A stretch of DNA of 35,873 bases from Microvirga massiliensis (GCF_001006805.1 NZ_LN811350.1:205287-241159), one strand, 5' to 3'; positions 1-9,452 are shown, numbered from the stretch's first letter. Notes: generated by a model not told the origin, from the letters alone. Numbers and translations are program-made.

Positions 1-1
1 C

Positions 2-220
2 CACGCCAGGATGCTCCTGCTCGCGGGTCAGCCCGACTGCGACTGGGACCAGCTCGCCACGCTCGACCGCTACGAGCGCCGCGCCCTCTCCCGCCGCAAC
101 ACGGCGATCCGCCTCCTCGATGAGGTCCAGAATTCCACTTCCGAAACCGATCTCTCGATTTGGCAGAACGAACCCAAAAGTGACGTGCAAGCGCCGCCGG
201 ATTCACCTCGCCCCCGGAGG
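2..220 (+). CDS. 3' end of a conserved hypothetical gene, truncated by the window edge
   Basis: Only the C-terminal part is visible. The frame beginning at base 2 reads through a segment containing LDRYERRALSRRNTAIRLLD, which resembles, from memory, the C-terminus of a widespread uncharacterised alphaproteobacterial family. A Trp-Gln-Asn-Glu-Pro stretch follows near base 175. The frame has no stop before base 1511, so the true end cannot be fixed; coding character fades where the palindromic repeat begins near base 204. The end given here is approximate. It may be a gene whose stop was lost to repeat insertion. Function unknown. Confidence 0.45.
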
Positions 221-366
221 GAGAGGTCGGACGCGAAGCGTCCGGGTGAGGGGTGTCGGCGGCGCGCTATCCTGTTGAGCGCACAGGAATTTCAGCCTCC
301 CAGCGTTGGCGCTGCCACCCTCACCCGCCGCCCTGCGGGCGTCGGCCTCTCCCGTCGAAGAGGCGG
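204..366. repeat. Inverted pair of short palindromic intergenic repeats
   Basis: Two copies of a GC-rich element face each other. Bases 204-253 contain GGAGGGAGAGGTCG, then a GACGC/GCGTC hairpin and GGGTGAGGGG. Bases 315-366 contain CCCTCACCCG, a GCCC/GGGC hairpin and TCGGCCTCTCCC, the reverse complement of the same design. The same element recurs at 5911-6081. Such elements sit between genes in many alphaproteobacterial genomes; the family name is not known to me. Confidence 0.75.
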
Positions 367-391
367 AGTTTCCGGAGCGCCCTCCCCATCA

Positions 392-1384
392 TCACAGCAT
401 GCTCGGCAGCACGCGATCCGGCGGGCGGTGGCCGTCCATGAAGGTCTTGATATTGACGATGACCTTTTCGCCCATGTCGACGCGGCCCTCGTAGGTTGCG
501 GAGCCCATGTGTGGGAGGAGGACGACCTTGCCTTGGCGGGCGAGCTTGATGAGGCGGGGGTTCACGGCGGGCTCGTGCTCGAACACGTCGAGCCCGGCCC
601 CGGCGACGTCGCCGGACTCGATGAGGCGCGCCAGGGCGTTCTCGTCGATGATCTCGCCGCGGGCGGTGTTCACGACGATCGCGTCGGGCTTCAGGAGCTT
701 CAGGCGCCGTGCCGAGAGCAGGTGATAGGTCGCGGGCGTGTGCGGGCAGTTCACCGAGACGATGTCCATGCGGGCGAGCATCTGGTCGAGGCTCTCCCAA
801 TAGGTCGCCTCGAGCTCGTCCTCGATCCGCTGCGGCACGCGGCGGCGGTTGTGATAGTGGATCGAGAGCCCGAAGGCCTTGGCGCGCCGTGCGAGGGCCT
901 GGCCGATCCGGCCCATGCCGACGATGCCGAGCCGCTTGCCGGTGATCCGGCGCCCGAGCATCCAGGTCGGCGACCAGCCGCCCCAGCGGTCCTCCGGAAT
1001 GACGCGCACGCCCTCGGGCAGGCGGCGGGCGACGGCCATGATGAGGGCCATCGTCATGTCGGCGGTGTCCTCGGTGAGGACGCCCGGGGTGTTGGTGACC
1101 GTGATCCCGCGGGCGAGCGCCGCCTGCACGTCAATGTGATCGACGCCGTTGCCGAAATTGGCGATCAGCCTCAGGTTCGGGCCGGCCTGCGCGAGGAGCG
1201 CGGCGTCGATCTCGTCCGTCACGGTCGGCACGAGGACGTCGGCGCTCTGCACGGCCTCGACGAGCTCGGACGCTTCCAGGGGCTTGTCCTCGAGGTTGAG
1301 GCGGGTGTCGAAGAGCTCCCGCATCCTCGTCTCGACGACGTCGGGGAGGCGGCGGGTAACGACGACGACGGGTCTCTTCTTCAT
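392..1384 (-). CDS. 2-hydroxyacid dehydrogenase, glyoxylate/hydroxypyruvate reductase-like
   Basis: A 330-residue D-isomer-specific 2-hydroxyacid dehydrogenase, predicted to reduce glyoxylate or hydroxypyruvate in the cytoplasm. The Rossmann motif GMGRIG is at residues 156-161. The catalytic triad of the family is present as Arg242 (in NTARGEI), Glu271 (in FEHEP) and His292 (in LPHMGSAT). The second beta strand ends in HNRRR (178-182) rather than an Asp, which in this family usually means NADPH preference. The start at 1384 (MKKRPVVVV) is chosen because the open frame upstream, from 1429, has no family similarity. It is transcribed divergently from the SH3-domain gene. Substrate is inferred from family. 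Confidence 0.88.
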   Translation of the reverse strand: MKKRPVVVVTRRLPDVVETRMRELFDTRLNLEDKPLEASELVEAVQSADVLVPTVTDEIDAALLAQAGPNLRLIANFGNGVDHIDVQAALARGITVTNTPGVLTEDTADMTMALIMAVARRLPEGVRVIPEDRWGGWSPTWMLGRRITGKRLGIVGMGRIGQALARRAKAFGLSIHYHNRRRVPQRIEDELEATYWESLDQMLARMDIVSVNCPHTPATYHLLSARRLKLLKPDAIVVNTARGEIIDENALARLIESGDVAGAGLDVFEHEPAVNPRLIKLARQGKVVLLPHMGSATYEGRVDMGEKVIVNIKTFMDGHRPPDRVLPSML

Positions 1385-1551
1385 CGGCTGGCGGGCCTCA
1401 CCTGCTCGGGACCGTGCGGCTCCGGGCACCCGTTTTACGCGCCCTTAACCGTGCTTCGGCGAATGGAGGAGGACGGAACGAGCCGCATGGCCGCTCCGGC
1501 CGCGCCTCTGTAGCAGAGGCGTCGTCCATGACAATCCGATGGGAGGGGTCC

Positions 1552-2088
1552 ATGCGCAAGACCATCGTCGCGATTGCCCTGCTCCTCGCCGCGGCGCCGG
1601 TTGCCGACTCGGCCCGGGCTCAGGAGCCGCCCGGCGGGCGCAAGGGCACGGGCCTGCCGGTGCCGCGCTACGTGAGCCTGAAGACCGACCGGGTCAATCT
1701 CCGGGAGGGCCCCTCGAAGGACCATCGGACGCGCTGGGTCTTCCAGCGCGCCGGACTTCCTGTGGAGATCGTCGCAGAATACGAGACGTGGCGCCGCATC
1801 CGCGACGCGGAGGGCACCGAGGGCTGGGTCCTGCATTCGCTTCTCTCGGGACGCCGCACCGCGCTCGTGATGCCCTGGGCCAAGGAGGCCATGACGCTGC
1901 CGCTCCAGAGCGAGCCCGGGGAGAAGAGCGCGATTCTCGCGCGCCTCGAGCCCGGCGTCGTCACGAATGTGAAATCCTGCAGCGCCGCCTGGTGCCGGGT
2001 GGCCGTCTTCGACGGCGACCAGGAATTCGAGGGCTATATCCGCCAGGACCGGCTCTGGGGCGTCTACCCGAACGAGACCGTGGAATAG
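1552..2088 (+). CDS. Secreted SH3-domain protein
   Basis: A 178-residue protein with a Sec signal peptide: MRKTIV, a hydrophobic run, then ADSARAQ as the likely cleavage site near residue 24. The mature part has a bacterial SH3 domain with the typical VNLREGPS entry (about residues 45-53) and the GWVLHSLLSGRR end, followed by a second, weaker SH3-like half (about 105-170) with a Cys pair in KSCSAAWCRV. Such proteins act in the periplasm, often binding peptidoglycan or other proteins; the partner is unknown. The start is supported by GGGAGGGG at 1540-1547. It converges on irr with only 23 bases between the stops. Confidence 0.85.
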   Translation: MRKTIVAIALLLAAAPVADSARAQEPPGGRKGTGLPVPRYVSLKTDRVNLREGPSKDHRTRWVFQRAGLPVEIVAEYETWRRIRDAEGTEGWVLHSLLSGRRTALVMPWAKEAMTLPLQSEPGEKSAILARLEPGVVTNVKSCSAAWCRVAVFDGDQEFEGYIRQDRLWGVYPNETVE

Positions 2089-2111
2089 GGCCGCGCGGGC
2101 GCGGCGCGCAC

Positions 2112-2579
2112 TCAGGCCGGCTTGCGCCTGAGCCGCACGATCACCTCGACGCCCGCGACCTCCATGCCGTCCGGCGGCTCCGGGAGATCGCCCACGCGCA
2201 CCGATTCGGAGGGCATGTCGACGAGCTCGCCGACATCCTCGAGGAAGAAATGGTGGTGCTCGGTGGGGTTGGTGTCGAAATAGGACTTCGTGCCCTCGAC
2301 CGGCAGCTGCCGGAGCAGACCCGCCTCGGTGAACTGGTGGAGCGTGTTGTAGACGGTCGCCAGCGACACCGGCACGCGGGCGCGCGCCGCCTCCTCGAAG
2401 AGCATCTCCGCGGTGACGTGCCGGTTCCCCTTCCCGAACAGGAGCCAGCCGAGCGACACCCGCTGGCGCGTCGGGCGCAGGCCGACCCGGCGCAGCTTGT
2501 CCCTGAGTTCCGAGAGCGGGCAACCCCGGCGGCCGGCCAGGGAATCGGGGCGGGTCGTTTGGAGGAGAGGATTGGACAT
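2112..2579 (-). CDS. irr: Iron response regulator Irr, Fur superfamily
   Basis: A 155-residue Fur-superfamily regulator. It matches rhizobial Irr in the winged-helix part (VGLRPTRQRVSLGWLLFGKG at about 32-51; VSLATVYNTLHQFTEAGLLR at about 71-90) and in the triple-His heme-binding region HHHFF (108-112). A Cys20-Pro21 dipeptide precedes the DNA-binding domain where the Bradyrhizobium protein carries its heme regulatory motif, so heme-triggered turnover is possible. Irr represses or activates iron-responsive genes under iron limitation. The start at 2579 follows the length of known Irr proteins, although no strong ribosome binding site is visible. It is divergent from the fab genes, an arrangement common in Rhizobiales. 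Confidence 0.9.
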   Translation of the reverse strand: MSNPLLQTTRPDSLAGRRGCPLSELRDKLRRVGLRPTRQRVSLGWLLFGKGNRHVTAEMLFEEAARARVPVSLATVYNTLHQFTEAGLLRQLPVEGTKSYFDTNPTEHHHFFLEDVGELVDMPSESVRVGDLPEPPDGMEVAGVEVIVRLRRKPA

Positions 2580-3017
2580 TAGTTCGTGAGGGCGCGGCAG
2601 CGCGTCTTTGCTGGAAGGATCATAGGGAGCCCGGTCCGGCATATCAACCGGGACCGTGGCCGGGCCCTCGCAACCGTGAGCGGCGGGCAGCCGTAACGAA
2701 GCATCCTGCGATCCCTCTCGTGACACCACCGGAACGGCCGGACCGTCGCGCGACGTGGCCTCTCCGATGGAGAATAGCCTCGCCGGACGGCCGGGAGGAC
2801 TCCGTACGATCCCGAATGTGCCCGCGCGGCCTTGCATCTCGGCCGGAACGGGTGGAGAAGCGCGACGGTCTGGAGCGGCGCGGTGCTTCGCGCGCGAATC
2901 GGTGCGGTCTCTTTGATGGCCCGAGCCGCTGTGCTACCAGAGCCCCGTTTTCGGGCCGGCGATCTCGAGGGGCCGCCGGCTTCGCGACAATTCGTGACGA
3001 AAGGACCCGCTCCCCGA
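2580..3017. other. Divergent intergenic region between irr and fabA
   Basis: This 438-base stretch separates the divergent irr and fabA starts. Open frames run through it on both strands because of the high GC content, but none has recognisable protein character. It must hold both promoters. I could not identify a convincing Irr iron-control element or sigma-70 hexamers by eye. Confidence 0.6.
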
Positions 3018-3539
3018 ATGGCGCGCCAGGCGAGCTACACCTACGAAGACCTTCTTGCCTGCGGACGCGGCGAGCTGTTCGGTGCCGGCAATGCCCAGCT
3101 TCCGCTCCCGCCGATGCTGATGTTCGACCGGATCACGGCGATCTCGGAGACCGGCGGCGCCTACGGCAAGGGCGAGGTCAGGGCCGAACTCGACGTCCGC
3201 CCGGATCTCTGGTTCTTCCCCTGCCACTTCAAGGGCGATCCGGTGATGCCGGGCTGCCTCGGCGTCGATGCGCTCTGGCAGATGGTCGGGTTCTTCCTCG
3301 GCTGGCTCGGCTCGCCCGGACGCGGACGGGCGCTCGGGGTCGGCGAGGTGAAGTTCTCGGACCAGGTGCTGCCCTCCGTGAAGAAGGTCGTCTACGGGGT
3401 CGACCTGAAGCGGGTCTTCCGGTCGAAGCTCGTGCTCGGGATCGCCGACGGCTGGCTCGAGGCCGACGGCCGGCGCATCTACGAGGCCAAGGACCTGCGC
3501 GTCGGCCTGTTCCAGGCCGAGCCGACGGCGGGCGGCTGA
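3018..3539 (+). CDS. fabA: 3-hydroxydecanoyl-ACP dehydratase/isomerase FabA
   Basis: A 173-residue FabA. It dehydrates 3-hydroxydecanoyl-ACP and isomerises the trans-2 to the cis-3 double bond, the branch point of anaerobic unsaturated fatty acid synthesis. The hot-dog fold catalytic residues His70 (FPCHFKGDP) and Asp84 (CLGVDALWQ) fall at the same numbers as in E. coli. The start at 3018 fits family length and is preceded by CGAAAGGA at about 2997-3004. It forms an operon-like set with fabB, 129 bases downstream, and fabI. FabA plus FabB is the standard pair for cis-vaccenate synthesis. Confidence 0.96.
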   Translation: MARQASYTYEDLLACGRGELFGAGNAQLPLPPMLMFDRITAISETGGAYGKGEVRAELDVRPDLWFFPCHFKGDPVMPGCLGVDALWQMVGFFLGWLGSPGRGRALGVGEVKFSDQVLPSVKKVVYGVDLKRVFRSKLVLGIADGWLEADGRRIYEAKDLRVGLFQAEPTAGG

Positions 3540-3668
3540 GGCGGGACGGATCCGTTCCTGCCGGAGTTGAGAACCGCGGCCGGGAGCCTTACGTCAGCGG
3601 CGAAAGGCCTCGTGCTGCCCATGATGCGCGGCGGCCCGCCATGAGGCTGCCACCATGAGGAAGAGGCC

Positions 3669-4892
3669 ATGAGACGCGTCGTCGTCACCGGGATGGGCAT
3701 CGTCTCGTCCATCGGAAACAACACCCAGGAGGTGCTCGCCTCCCTGCGCGAGGCCCGCTCGGGGATCTCGCGGGCCGAGGACTACGCGAAGCTCGGCTTC
3801 CGCTGCCAGGTCCACGGCGCGCCGACCCTCGATCCGGAGGGCGTCGTCGACCGCCGCGCGATGCGCTTCCACGGCGGCGGCACGGCCTGGAACCACGTCG
3901 CCATGGACCAGGCGATCCGCGATGCCGGCCTCGAGGAGAAGGAGATCTCCAACGAGCGCACCGGGATCATCATGGGATCCGGCGGACCCTCGACCCGCAC
4001 GGTCGTCGAGGCCGCCGACACGGCGCGCAGCAAGGGCCCGAAGCGGATCGGCCCCTTCGCGGTCCCGAAGGCGATGAGCTCGACCTCCTCCGCGACGCTG
4101 GCGACCTGGTTCAAGATCCGCGGCGTGAACTATTCGATCTCGTCCGCCTGCGCGACCTCCAACCACTGCATCGGCAACGCCTACGAGCTGATCCAGATGG
4201 GCAAGCAGGACGTGATGTTCGCGGGCGGCTGCGAGGAGCTCGACTGGACGCTCTCGGTGCTGTTCGACGCCATGGGGGCGATGTCGACCCGCTACAACGA
4301 GACGCCGGCCACCGCCTCGCGGGCCTATGACGTGAACCGCGACGGCTTCGTGATCGCCGGCGGCGCCGGCGTGGTGGTGCTCGAGGAGCTCGAGCACGCC
4401 AAGGCGCGCGGCGCGCGGATCTACGGCGAGATCGTGGGCTACGGAGCGACCTCCGACGGTTACGACATGGTCGCGCCCTCGGGCGAAGGCGCCGTGCGCT
4501 GCATGAAGATGGCGCTGTCGGGCGTGAACACGCCGATCGACTACATCAACCCGCACGCGACCTCGACGCCGGTCGGCGACATCAAGGAGATCGAGGCGAT
4601 CCGCGAGGTGTTCGGCAGCGGCGACAAGTGTCCGGCGATCTCGGCGACGAAGTCGCTGACCGGCCATTCGCTCGGCGCCACCGGCGTGCAGGAGGTGATC
4701 TACTCGCTCCTGATGATGAACAACGGCTTCATCTGCGAGAGCGCCAACATCCAGGAGCTCGACCCCGAATTCGCCGACATGCCGATCGTCCGCAAGCGGA
4801 TCGACGACGCGAAGATCGGCGCGGTGCTGTCGAACTCCTTCGGCTTCGGGGGCACCAACGCGACCCTCGTGATGAAGCGGCTCGACGCCTGA
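3669..4892 (+). CDS. fabB: 3-oxoacyl-ACP synthase I FabB
   Basis: A 407-residue beta-ketoacyl-ACP synthase that extends cis-3-decenoyl-ACP with malonyl-ACP. The nucleophile is Cys161 in [11 protein letters not shown]. The two active-site histidines lie in [11 protein letters not shown] and in [12 protein letters not shown], and a GFGGTNA element closes the thiolase fold. Length and motifs are full and typical. The start ATG at 3669 follows a GAGGAAGAGG sequence at 3656-3665. It lies between fabA and fabI on the same strand. Confidence 0.96.
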   Translation: MRRVVVTGMGIVSSIGNNTQEVLASLREARSGISRAEDYAKLGFRCQVHGAPTLDPEGVVDRRAMRFHGGGTAWNHVAMDQAIRDAGLEEKEISNERTGIIMGSGGPSTRTVVEAADTARSKGPKRIGPFAVPKAMSSTSSATLATWFKIRGVNYSISSACATSNHCIGNAYELIQMGKQDVMFAGGCEELDWTLSVLFDAMGAMSTRYNETPATASRAYDVNRDGFVIAGGAGVVVLEELEHAKARGARIYGEIVGYGATSDGYDMVAPSGEGAVRCMKMALSGVNTPIDYINPHATSTPVGDIKEIEAIREVFGSGDKCPAISATKSLTGHSLGATGVQEVIYSLLMMNNGFICESANIQELDPEFADMPIVRKRIDDAKIGAVLSNSFGFGGTNATLVMKRLDA

Positions 4893-4896
4893 ATTC

Positions 4897-4913
4897 GTCA
4901 ACGAATCGTTGAC
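4897..4913. promoter_or_regulatory. 17-bp palindrome between fabB and fabI, possible operator
   Basis: GTCAACGAATCGTTGAC is a perfect 8-bp inverted repeat around one central base, starting four bases after the fabB stop and about 135 bases before the chosen fabI start. Size and symmetry suit a dimeric repressor site. As RNA the one-base loop would have to open, so a DNA-binding role is more likely than a terminator. The binding protein is unknown. Confidence 0.4.
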
Positions 4914-5049
4914 GCGGGCAGGCCATGGTGAGCGGGATGCTTTGGAGCTCACGCCCATGGACATGCTCATCGATCAAGGCATGACGGCCGCCGCGGCCGG
5001 CCGGACGCAGGATTCCGGCCGCACGAGGCCGGAGCACAAGGGGACAAGA

Positions 5050-5880
5050 GTGACCGGTCTGATGCAGGGGAAGCGCGGCCTCGTCATGGGGGTCGCGAAC
5101 GATCACTCGATCGCCTGGGGCATCGCGCAGGCGCTGGCCCGCGAGGGCGCGGAGCTCGCCTTCACGTATCAGGGCGAGGCGCTCGGCCGGCGCGTGACGC
5201 CGCTCGCGCAGTCGCTCGGCTCGGATCTCGTCCTGCCCTGCGACGTCGAGGACGTCGCCTCGGTCGACCGCGTCTTCGAGGCGCTCGACGCGCGCTGGCC
5301 GAGCCTCGACTTCGTGGTCCACGCGATCGGCTTCTCGGACAAGTCGCAGCTCAAAGGCCGCTACGTCGAGGTCACGACGCGCGAGAACTTCACCCGCACC
5401 ATGGTGATCTCCTGCTTCTCCTTCACGGAGATCGCCCAGCGCGCCGCAAAGCGCATGGGCGCAGGCGGCTCGCTCCTGACGCTGACCTATGGCGGCTCGA
5501 CGCGGGTGATGCCGAACTACAACGTGATGGGCGTCGCGAAGGCGGCCCTCGAGGCGAGCATGCGCTACATCGCCTCCGATCTCGGGCCGCTCGGGATCCG
5601 CTGCAACGCGATCTCGGCGGGCCCGGTGCGGACGCTTGCCGGCGCCGGCATCACGGATGCGCGGCTGATGTTCTCCTATCAGAAGGCCCATGCGCCCCTG
5701 CGCCGGACGGTGACGACCGAGGAGATCGGCAAATCCGCCCTCTATCTCCTCTCGGACCTCTCGAGCGGCGTGACGGGCGAGATCCACTACGTGGATTCCG
5801 GCTACAACATCATCTCGATGCCCCGCCCCGAGATCCTCAAAGCCCAGGACGCCGCCGGCGTCACGGGGGAGGAGGAGTAG
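5050..5880 (+). CDS. fabI: Enoyl-ACP reductase (NADH) FabI
   Basis: A 276-residue FabI of the short-chain dehydrogenase fold that reduces trans-2-enoyl-ACP in the last step of each elongation cycle. The cofactor-binding start is GVANDHSIAWGIA (14-26) and the catalytic pair is Tyr157 and Lys164 in NYNVMGVAKA. The Tyr-x6-Lys spacing marks the FabI type, the triclosan target family. The GTG at 5050 is preferred, with AAGGGGACAAG just upstream, because it gives the usual N-terminus. An ATG at 5062 is also possible. A longer in-frame extension to 4957 lacks similarity. Confidence 0.93.
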   Translation: MTGLMQGKRGLVMGVANDHSIAWGIAQALAREGAELAFTYQGEALGRRVTPLAQSLGSDLVLPCDVEDVASVDRVFEALDARWPSLDFVVHAIGFSDKSQLKGRYVEVTTRENFTRTMVISCFSFTEIAQRAAKRMGAGGSLLTLTYGGSTRVMPNYNVMGVAKAALEASMRYIASDLGPLGIRCNAISAGPVRTLAGAGITDARLMFSYQKAHAPLRRTVTTEEIGKSALYLLSDLSSGVTGEIHYVDSGYNIISMPRPEILKAQDAAGVTGEEE

Positions 5881-5910
5881 GGGTTTTAATTTCCGGATAG
5901 CGTGGCGCAG

Positions 5911-6081
5911 CCACCCTCACCTGCCGCCCTTCGGGCGTCGACCTCTCCCCTCAAGGGAGAGGTGATGTGCAGGACGCCGCCGCGTCGCCCCTCCCTTGAA
6001 GGAAGAGGTGATGCGCGAGCCGCTGCCGCTTCACCTCTCCCCTGGAGGGAGAGGTCGCCCCGAAGGGGCGGGTGAGGGGGG
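5911..6081. repeat. Second inverted pair of palindromic intergenic repeats, with a partial third unit
   Basis: The element matches that at 204-366. Unit 5911-5966 runs from CCCTCACCTGCCGCCC through TCTCCCCTCAAGGGAGA. A partial unit is at 5988-6012, with CTCCCTTGAAGGAAGAG. Unit 6031-6081 has CTCTCCCCTGGAGGGAGAG, a GCCCCGAAGGGGC hairpin and GGTGAGGGG. It fills nearly all of the fabI-murJ gap and could form strong RNA stem-loops that insulate the two genes. Confidence 0.8.
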
Positions 6082-6120
6082 AACCGCGACGCCCGGAATC
6101 CTGCAACCCGCAGGCCCCTC

Positions 6121-7638
6121 ATGTCGATCGCGCGCTCGTCCCTCGTCGTCGGGCTCTCCTCCGTCGTCTCCCGGCTCCTCGGCTTCGCCCGGGACGTGCT
6201 GCTCGCGGCGGCATTGGGCGCTGGCCCGGCCGCGGATGCCTTCTTCGCGGCGTTCCGGATCCCGAACCTGCTGCGCCGGATGCTCGGCGAAGGCGGCCTG
6301 CACCCGGCGATCGTCCCGGCCCTGACCGGCGTGCCCGATGCCCGGAAACGGGCCGGCGAGATCCTGGGCGGCGCCGGCCTCGTGGTGCTCGCAGCCACCG
6401 CCGTCGCGGAACTCGGAGCGGGCGCGCTCGTGCTCCTCGCGGGGCCGGGCCTCGCCCGGCATCCCGAAACGCTCGCGCTCGCGACGGATTACACCCGGCT
6501 CCTGCTGCCGCTCGTCGCGAGCGTGGCGCTGGCGGCCGCGCTCGGCGCCGTGCTCGCCGCCTGGCGGCATTTCGCGGCGGCCGCGCTCTCGGGGCTCATC
6601 CTCAACGGTGCGCTGATCGCGGCGCTCCTCGCTCCCGCACCCTCGGGCCTCGAACGGGCAACCTGGCTCGCGATCGCCGCGAGCCTCGGCGGCGTACTGC
6701 AGCTCGCCGTGCTGGCGCTCGCCGCGCCGCGGGCGATTCCGGGCCTGCGCTGGCGCCTTCCAGCCCTGCACGGGCTGCGGGCCGGCCGGCTGCTCGCGAG
6801 GGCCGTCGCCGCCGCGGTGACGAGCGCGGCGATCCACGTCTTCGTGTTCGCCGGCGCGCAGGTCGCGTCCTTCATGCCCTCCGGCCTGTCCTGGCTGCAC
6901 TATGCCGAGCGGCTGGCTCAGCTCCCGACGAGCCTCGTCGCGGTGCTCGCCGGCATCGTGCTCCTGCCCGAAATGGCCGCGCGGGCCGTCGCGGGGGACA
7001 GGCCCGGCCTCCTGGCGCTCCAGAACGACGCGCTGCATCTCGCGCTCCTCGTCGCCTGCCCGGCTGCGGCCGGCCTCGCCCTCCTCGCCGATCCGATCGC
7101 AGGCATCCTCTTCGAGCGCGGCGCCTTCGGGGCCGCGGACCGGGCCGGAACCGCGGCCGCCCTGATCGGGCTCGCGCCGCTCGTGCCGATCGCGGCGGCC
7201 GGCAAGGTGCTCGCCCAGACGCTCTATGCGACCGGGACCCTGCGCCCGGCCGTGATCGCGACGCTTGCGGGTTTCGCGGTGGCGCTCGGGGGCGGGGCGG
7301 TCCTCGCGCCGGCTTTCGGGATCGGCGGCGTCGCGCTGGCGGTCTCGGCCGGGGCCCTGCTCCATGGCGGGCTCATCGCCCTCGCGCTCCGGGCCCGCGG
7401 TCTCTGGCAGGGAGCCGGGCTGACGGCGAGAACGGCGCGCATTGGCGCCGCCACCGCGCTGATGGCGCTCGCGGTCCGGCTTCTCGAGGCGTTGCTGCCC
7501 GCCTCGGCGCTGGCGCTCGCCTTCTTCTGCACGGCCGGAGCGCTCGTCTATATTGGCGCCGTCGTGTTCTGCGGCGCGATTCCGGGAGACTGGCGGCGCC
7601 TCGTCCGCAAGAGGCCGGGCGCCCGCGCGGCCTCGTAA
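6121..7638 (+). CDS. murJ: Lipid II flippase MurJ
   Basis: A 505-residue MOP-superfamily membrane protein with about 14 hydrophobic segments, which moves lipid-linked peptidoglycan precursors across the inner membrane. The N-terminus ([19 protein letters not shown], then [20 protein letters not shown]) is the MurJ signature. A second signature, [18 protein letters not shown], lies near residues 270-287. The start at 6121 is the first ATG with that N-terminus. A frame open on the same strand from 6072 to 8807 overlaps it but is only partly coding (see trpS). Confidence 0.93.
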   Translation: MSIARSSLVVGLSSVVSRLLGFARDVLLAAALGAGPAADAFFAAFRIPNLLRRMLGEGGLHPAIVPALTGVPDARKRAGEILGGAGLVVLAATAVAELGAGALVLLAGPGLARHPETLALATDYTRLLLPLVASVALAAALGAVLAAWRHFAAAALSGLILNGALIAALLAPAPSGLERATWLAIAASLGGVLQLAVLALAAPRAIPGLRWRLPALHGLRAGRLLARAVAAAVTSAAIHVFVFAGAQVASFMPSGLSWLHYAERLAQLPTSLVAVLAGIVLLPEMAARAVAGDRPGLLALQNDALHLALLVACPAAAGLALLADPIAGILFERGAFGAADRAGTAAALIGLAPLVPIAAAGKVLAQTLYATGTLRPAVIATLAGFAVALGGGAVLAPAFGIGGVALAVSAGALLHGGLIALALRARGLWQGAGLTARTARIGAATALMALAVRLLEALLPASALALAFFCTAGALVYIGAVVFCGAIPGDWRRLVRKRPGARAAS

Positions 7639-7769
7639 CGACGCGATGTCGCGGCCGGCCCGCCGGTCACGGAGTGCGGCAGGGGCGAAAACGCCGGCGC
7701 GCCACCTTGCAACGGGCCGCCCGGCTTTGCGATAAGGCCGCCCAATCGATCGAGGTCGCGACAAACACG

Positions 7770-8807
7770 ATGAGCTCCTTCCCGCAGCGTATCTTTTCCG
7801 GCGTGCAGCCGACCGGCAACCTGCACCTCGGCAACTATCTCGGCGCGATCAAACGCTTCGTCGCCCTGCAGGCGGATTTCCCCTGCATCTATTGCGTCGT
7901 CGACATGCACGCGATCACGATTCCGCAGGATCCGAAGGAGCTGCGGCGGCAGATCCGCGAGGTCACGGCGGCCTTCCTGGCGGTCGGCATCGACCCCGTG
8001 AAGAACATCGTCTTCAACCAGTCGCAGGTGCACGAGCACGCGGAGCTCGCCTGGGTGCTCAACTGCGTGGCGCGGATCGGCTGGCTCAACCGGATGACCC
8101 AGTTCAAGGAGAAGGCCGGCAAGGACCGCGAGAACGCGTCGGTCGGCCTCTACGTCTATCCGAACCTGATGGCCGCCGACATTCTCGTCTACCGGGCCAC
8201 GCATGTCCCGGTCGGCGAGGATCAGAAGCAGCATCTGGAGCTCACCCGCGACGTCGCGCAGAAGTTCAACAACGACTTCGCCGAGTCGATCGCCGCCTGC
8301 GGCTTCGGCGAGGCCTTCTTCCCGCTCACGGAGCCGCTCATCGCGGGTCCTGCGACCCGCGTGATGTCGCTGCGCGACGGGTCGAAGAAGATGTCGAAGT
8401 CGGATGCCTCTGACTATTCGCGCATCAATCTCACGGACGATGCCGACACGATCGCCCAGAAGTTCCGTAAGGCGAAGACCGATCCGGAGCCGCTGCCCGG
8501 CGAGGCCGCCGGCCTCGAAGGGCGCCCGGAGGCGGAGAACCTCGTCGCGATCTATGCCGCGCTCGTGGACGGTACGGTCGAGGACGTCCTGCGCGACCAT
8601 GGCGGCGCGCAGTTCTCCGCCTTCAAGGGTGCGCTCGTCGACGTGGCGGTGTCGAAGCTCGGGCCGATCGCCGGCGAAATGCGCCGGCTCATGGCCGATC
8701 CCGGCCATATCGATGCGGTCCTGGCGGACGGCTCCCGGCGGGCGAGCGCGATCGCCCACGAGACCATGAATGCCGTGAAGGACATCGTCGGCTTTGTCCG
8801 GAGCTGA
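7770..8807 (+). CDS. trpS: Tryptophanyl-tRNA synthetase
   Basis: A 345-residue class I aminoacyl-tRNA synthetase that charges tRNA-Trp. The HIGH-equivalent region is [13 protein letters not shown] near residues 11-23, and the KMSKS loop is intact in [27 protein letters not shown] is the usual ATP/tryptophan-site element. The frame is open far upstream through murJ, but similarity begins at [11 protein letters not shown], so the ATG at 7770 is chosen. No strong Shine-Dalgarno is seen; a GAGG lies 14 bases upstream. Confidence 0.96.
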   Translation: MSSFPQRIFSGVQPTGNLHLGNYLGAIKRFVALQADFPCIYCVVDMHAITIPQDPKELRRQIREVTAAFLAVGIDPVKNIVFNQSQVHEHAELAWVLNCVARIGWLNRMTQFKEKAGKDRENASVGLYVYPNLMAADILVYRATHVPVGEDQKQHLELTRDVAQKFNNDFAESIAACGFGEAFFPLTEPLIAGPATRVMSLRDGSKKMSKSDASDYSRINLTDDADTIAQKFRKAKTDPEPLPGEAAGLEGRPEAENLVAIYAALVDGTVEDVLRDHGGAQFSAFKGALVDVAVSKLGPIAGEMRRLMADPGHIDAVLADGSRRASAIAHETMNAVKDIVGFVRS

Positions 8808-8954
8808 ATTTCCGGGGGCGGAACGCCGTCCCTCCGGGAGTCCGGCCGGCGCGGCGCGGCGCCACTCCCGGCCGGGCGCTCTCCGCTCTGGACGAAAGGC
8901 GACGCTCGGGGCATCGTCGGAGGCGAGCGACGTGGCACGCGAGAGTGTCTCCCG

Positions 8955-9452
8955 ATGAGCGGCAGGCGACGATCCTACGAGAGCGGCCACCGTCCGAAAT
9001 TCCTGGTCGTGGTGGACGAGACCCCGGAATGTTCCCGGGCAATCCATTTCGCGGCTCGCCGCGCGGCGCGAACCGGATCGAGCATGGTCATTCTGGCGGT
9101 CGTCGATCCGCCGCACAATTTCGAATGGATCGGGGTCGGCGAGGCGATGCTCGCCGAGGGCCAGGAAGAGGCCCAGAAGCGCCTCGAGACGGCTGCCAAG
9201 GAGGCGCGCAGCGCAGCCGGAGTCGAGCCCGAGCAGGTGGTCCTCGTCCGCGAGAAGCCGGCGGCAATCACGGAGATCATCGAGAACGACGCGGACATCT
9301 CCTTCCTCGTGCTCGCCGCGGGCACCGGCAAGGAGGGTCCCGGCCCGCTCGTCTCGACGATCGCCGGCAAGACGGCCTCCACCTTCCCGATCCCGATCGT
9401 GATCGTTCCGGGCGGCCTCTCCGACGAGGAGATCGACGCTCTCGCGGGCTGA
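8955..9452 (+). CDS. Universal stress protein (UspA domain)
   Basis: A 165-residue single-domain UspA-type protein. The core starts at FLVVVDETPECSRAIHFAARRA (about 16-37), continues with a VVDPPHNFEW loop and ends in PIPIVIVPGG. The usual nucleotide-binding glycine motif is degenerate here (GTGKEGPGPLVSTIAG), so ATP binding is uncertain. Role in stress tolerance is known for the family only. It lies between trpS and the NFU scaffold gene, a neighbourhood often seen in Rhizobiales. Confidence 0.88.
   Translation: MSGRRRSYESGHRPKFLVVVDETPECSRAIHFAARRAARTGSSMVILAVVDPPHNFEWIGVGEAMLAEGQEEAQKRLETAAKEARSAAGVEPEQVVLVREKPAAITEIIENDADISFLVLAAGTGKEGPGPLVSTIAGKTASTFPIPIVIVPGGLSDEEIDALAG

Noticed and set aside
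11..1513. Plus-strand frame of 500 codons antisense to the dehydrogenase
   Set aside because: Beyond the first ~60 codons it mirrors the codons of the real minus-strand gene and has His/Asp/Arg-rich, low-complexity composition typical of a GC-rich shadow frame.
6072..8807. 911-codon frame spanning murJ and trpS
   Set aside because: Only its last 345 codons are trpS. The upstream part is an Arg/Ala/Gly-rich shadow of murJ, so a fusion is not supported.
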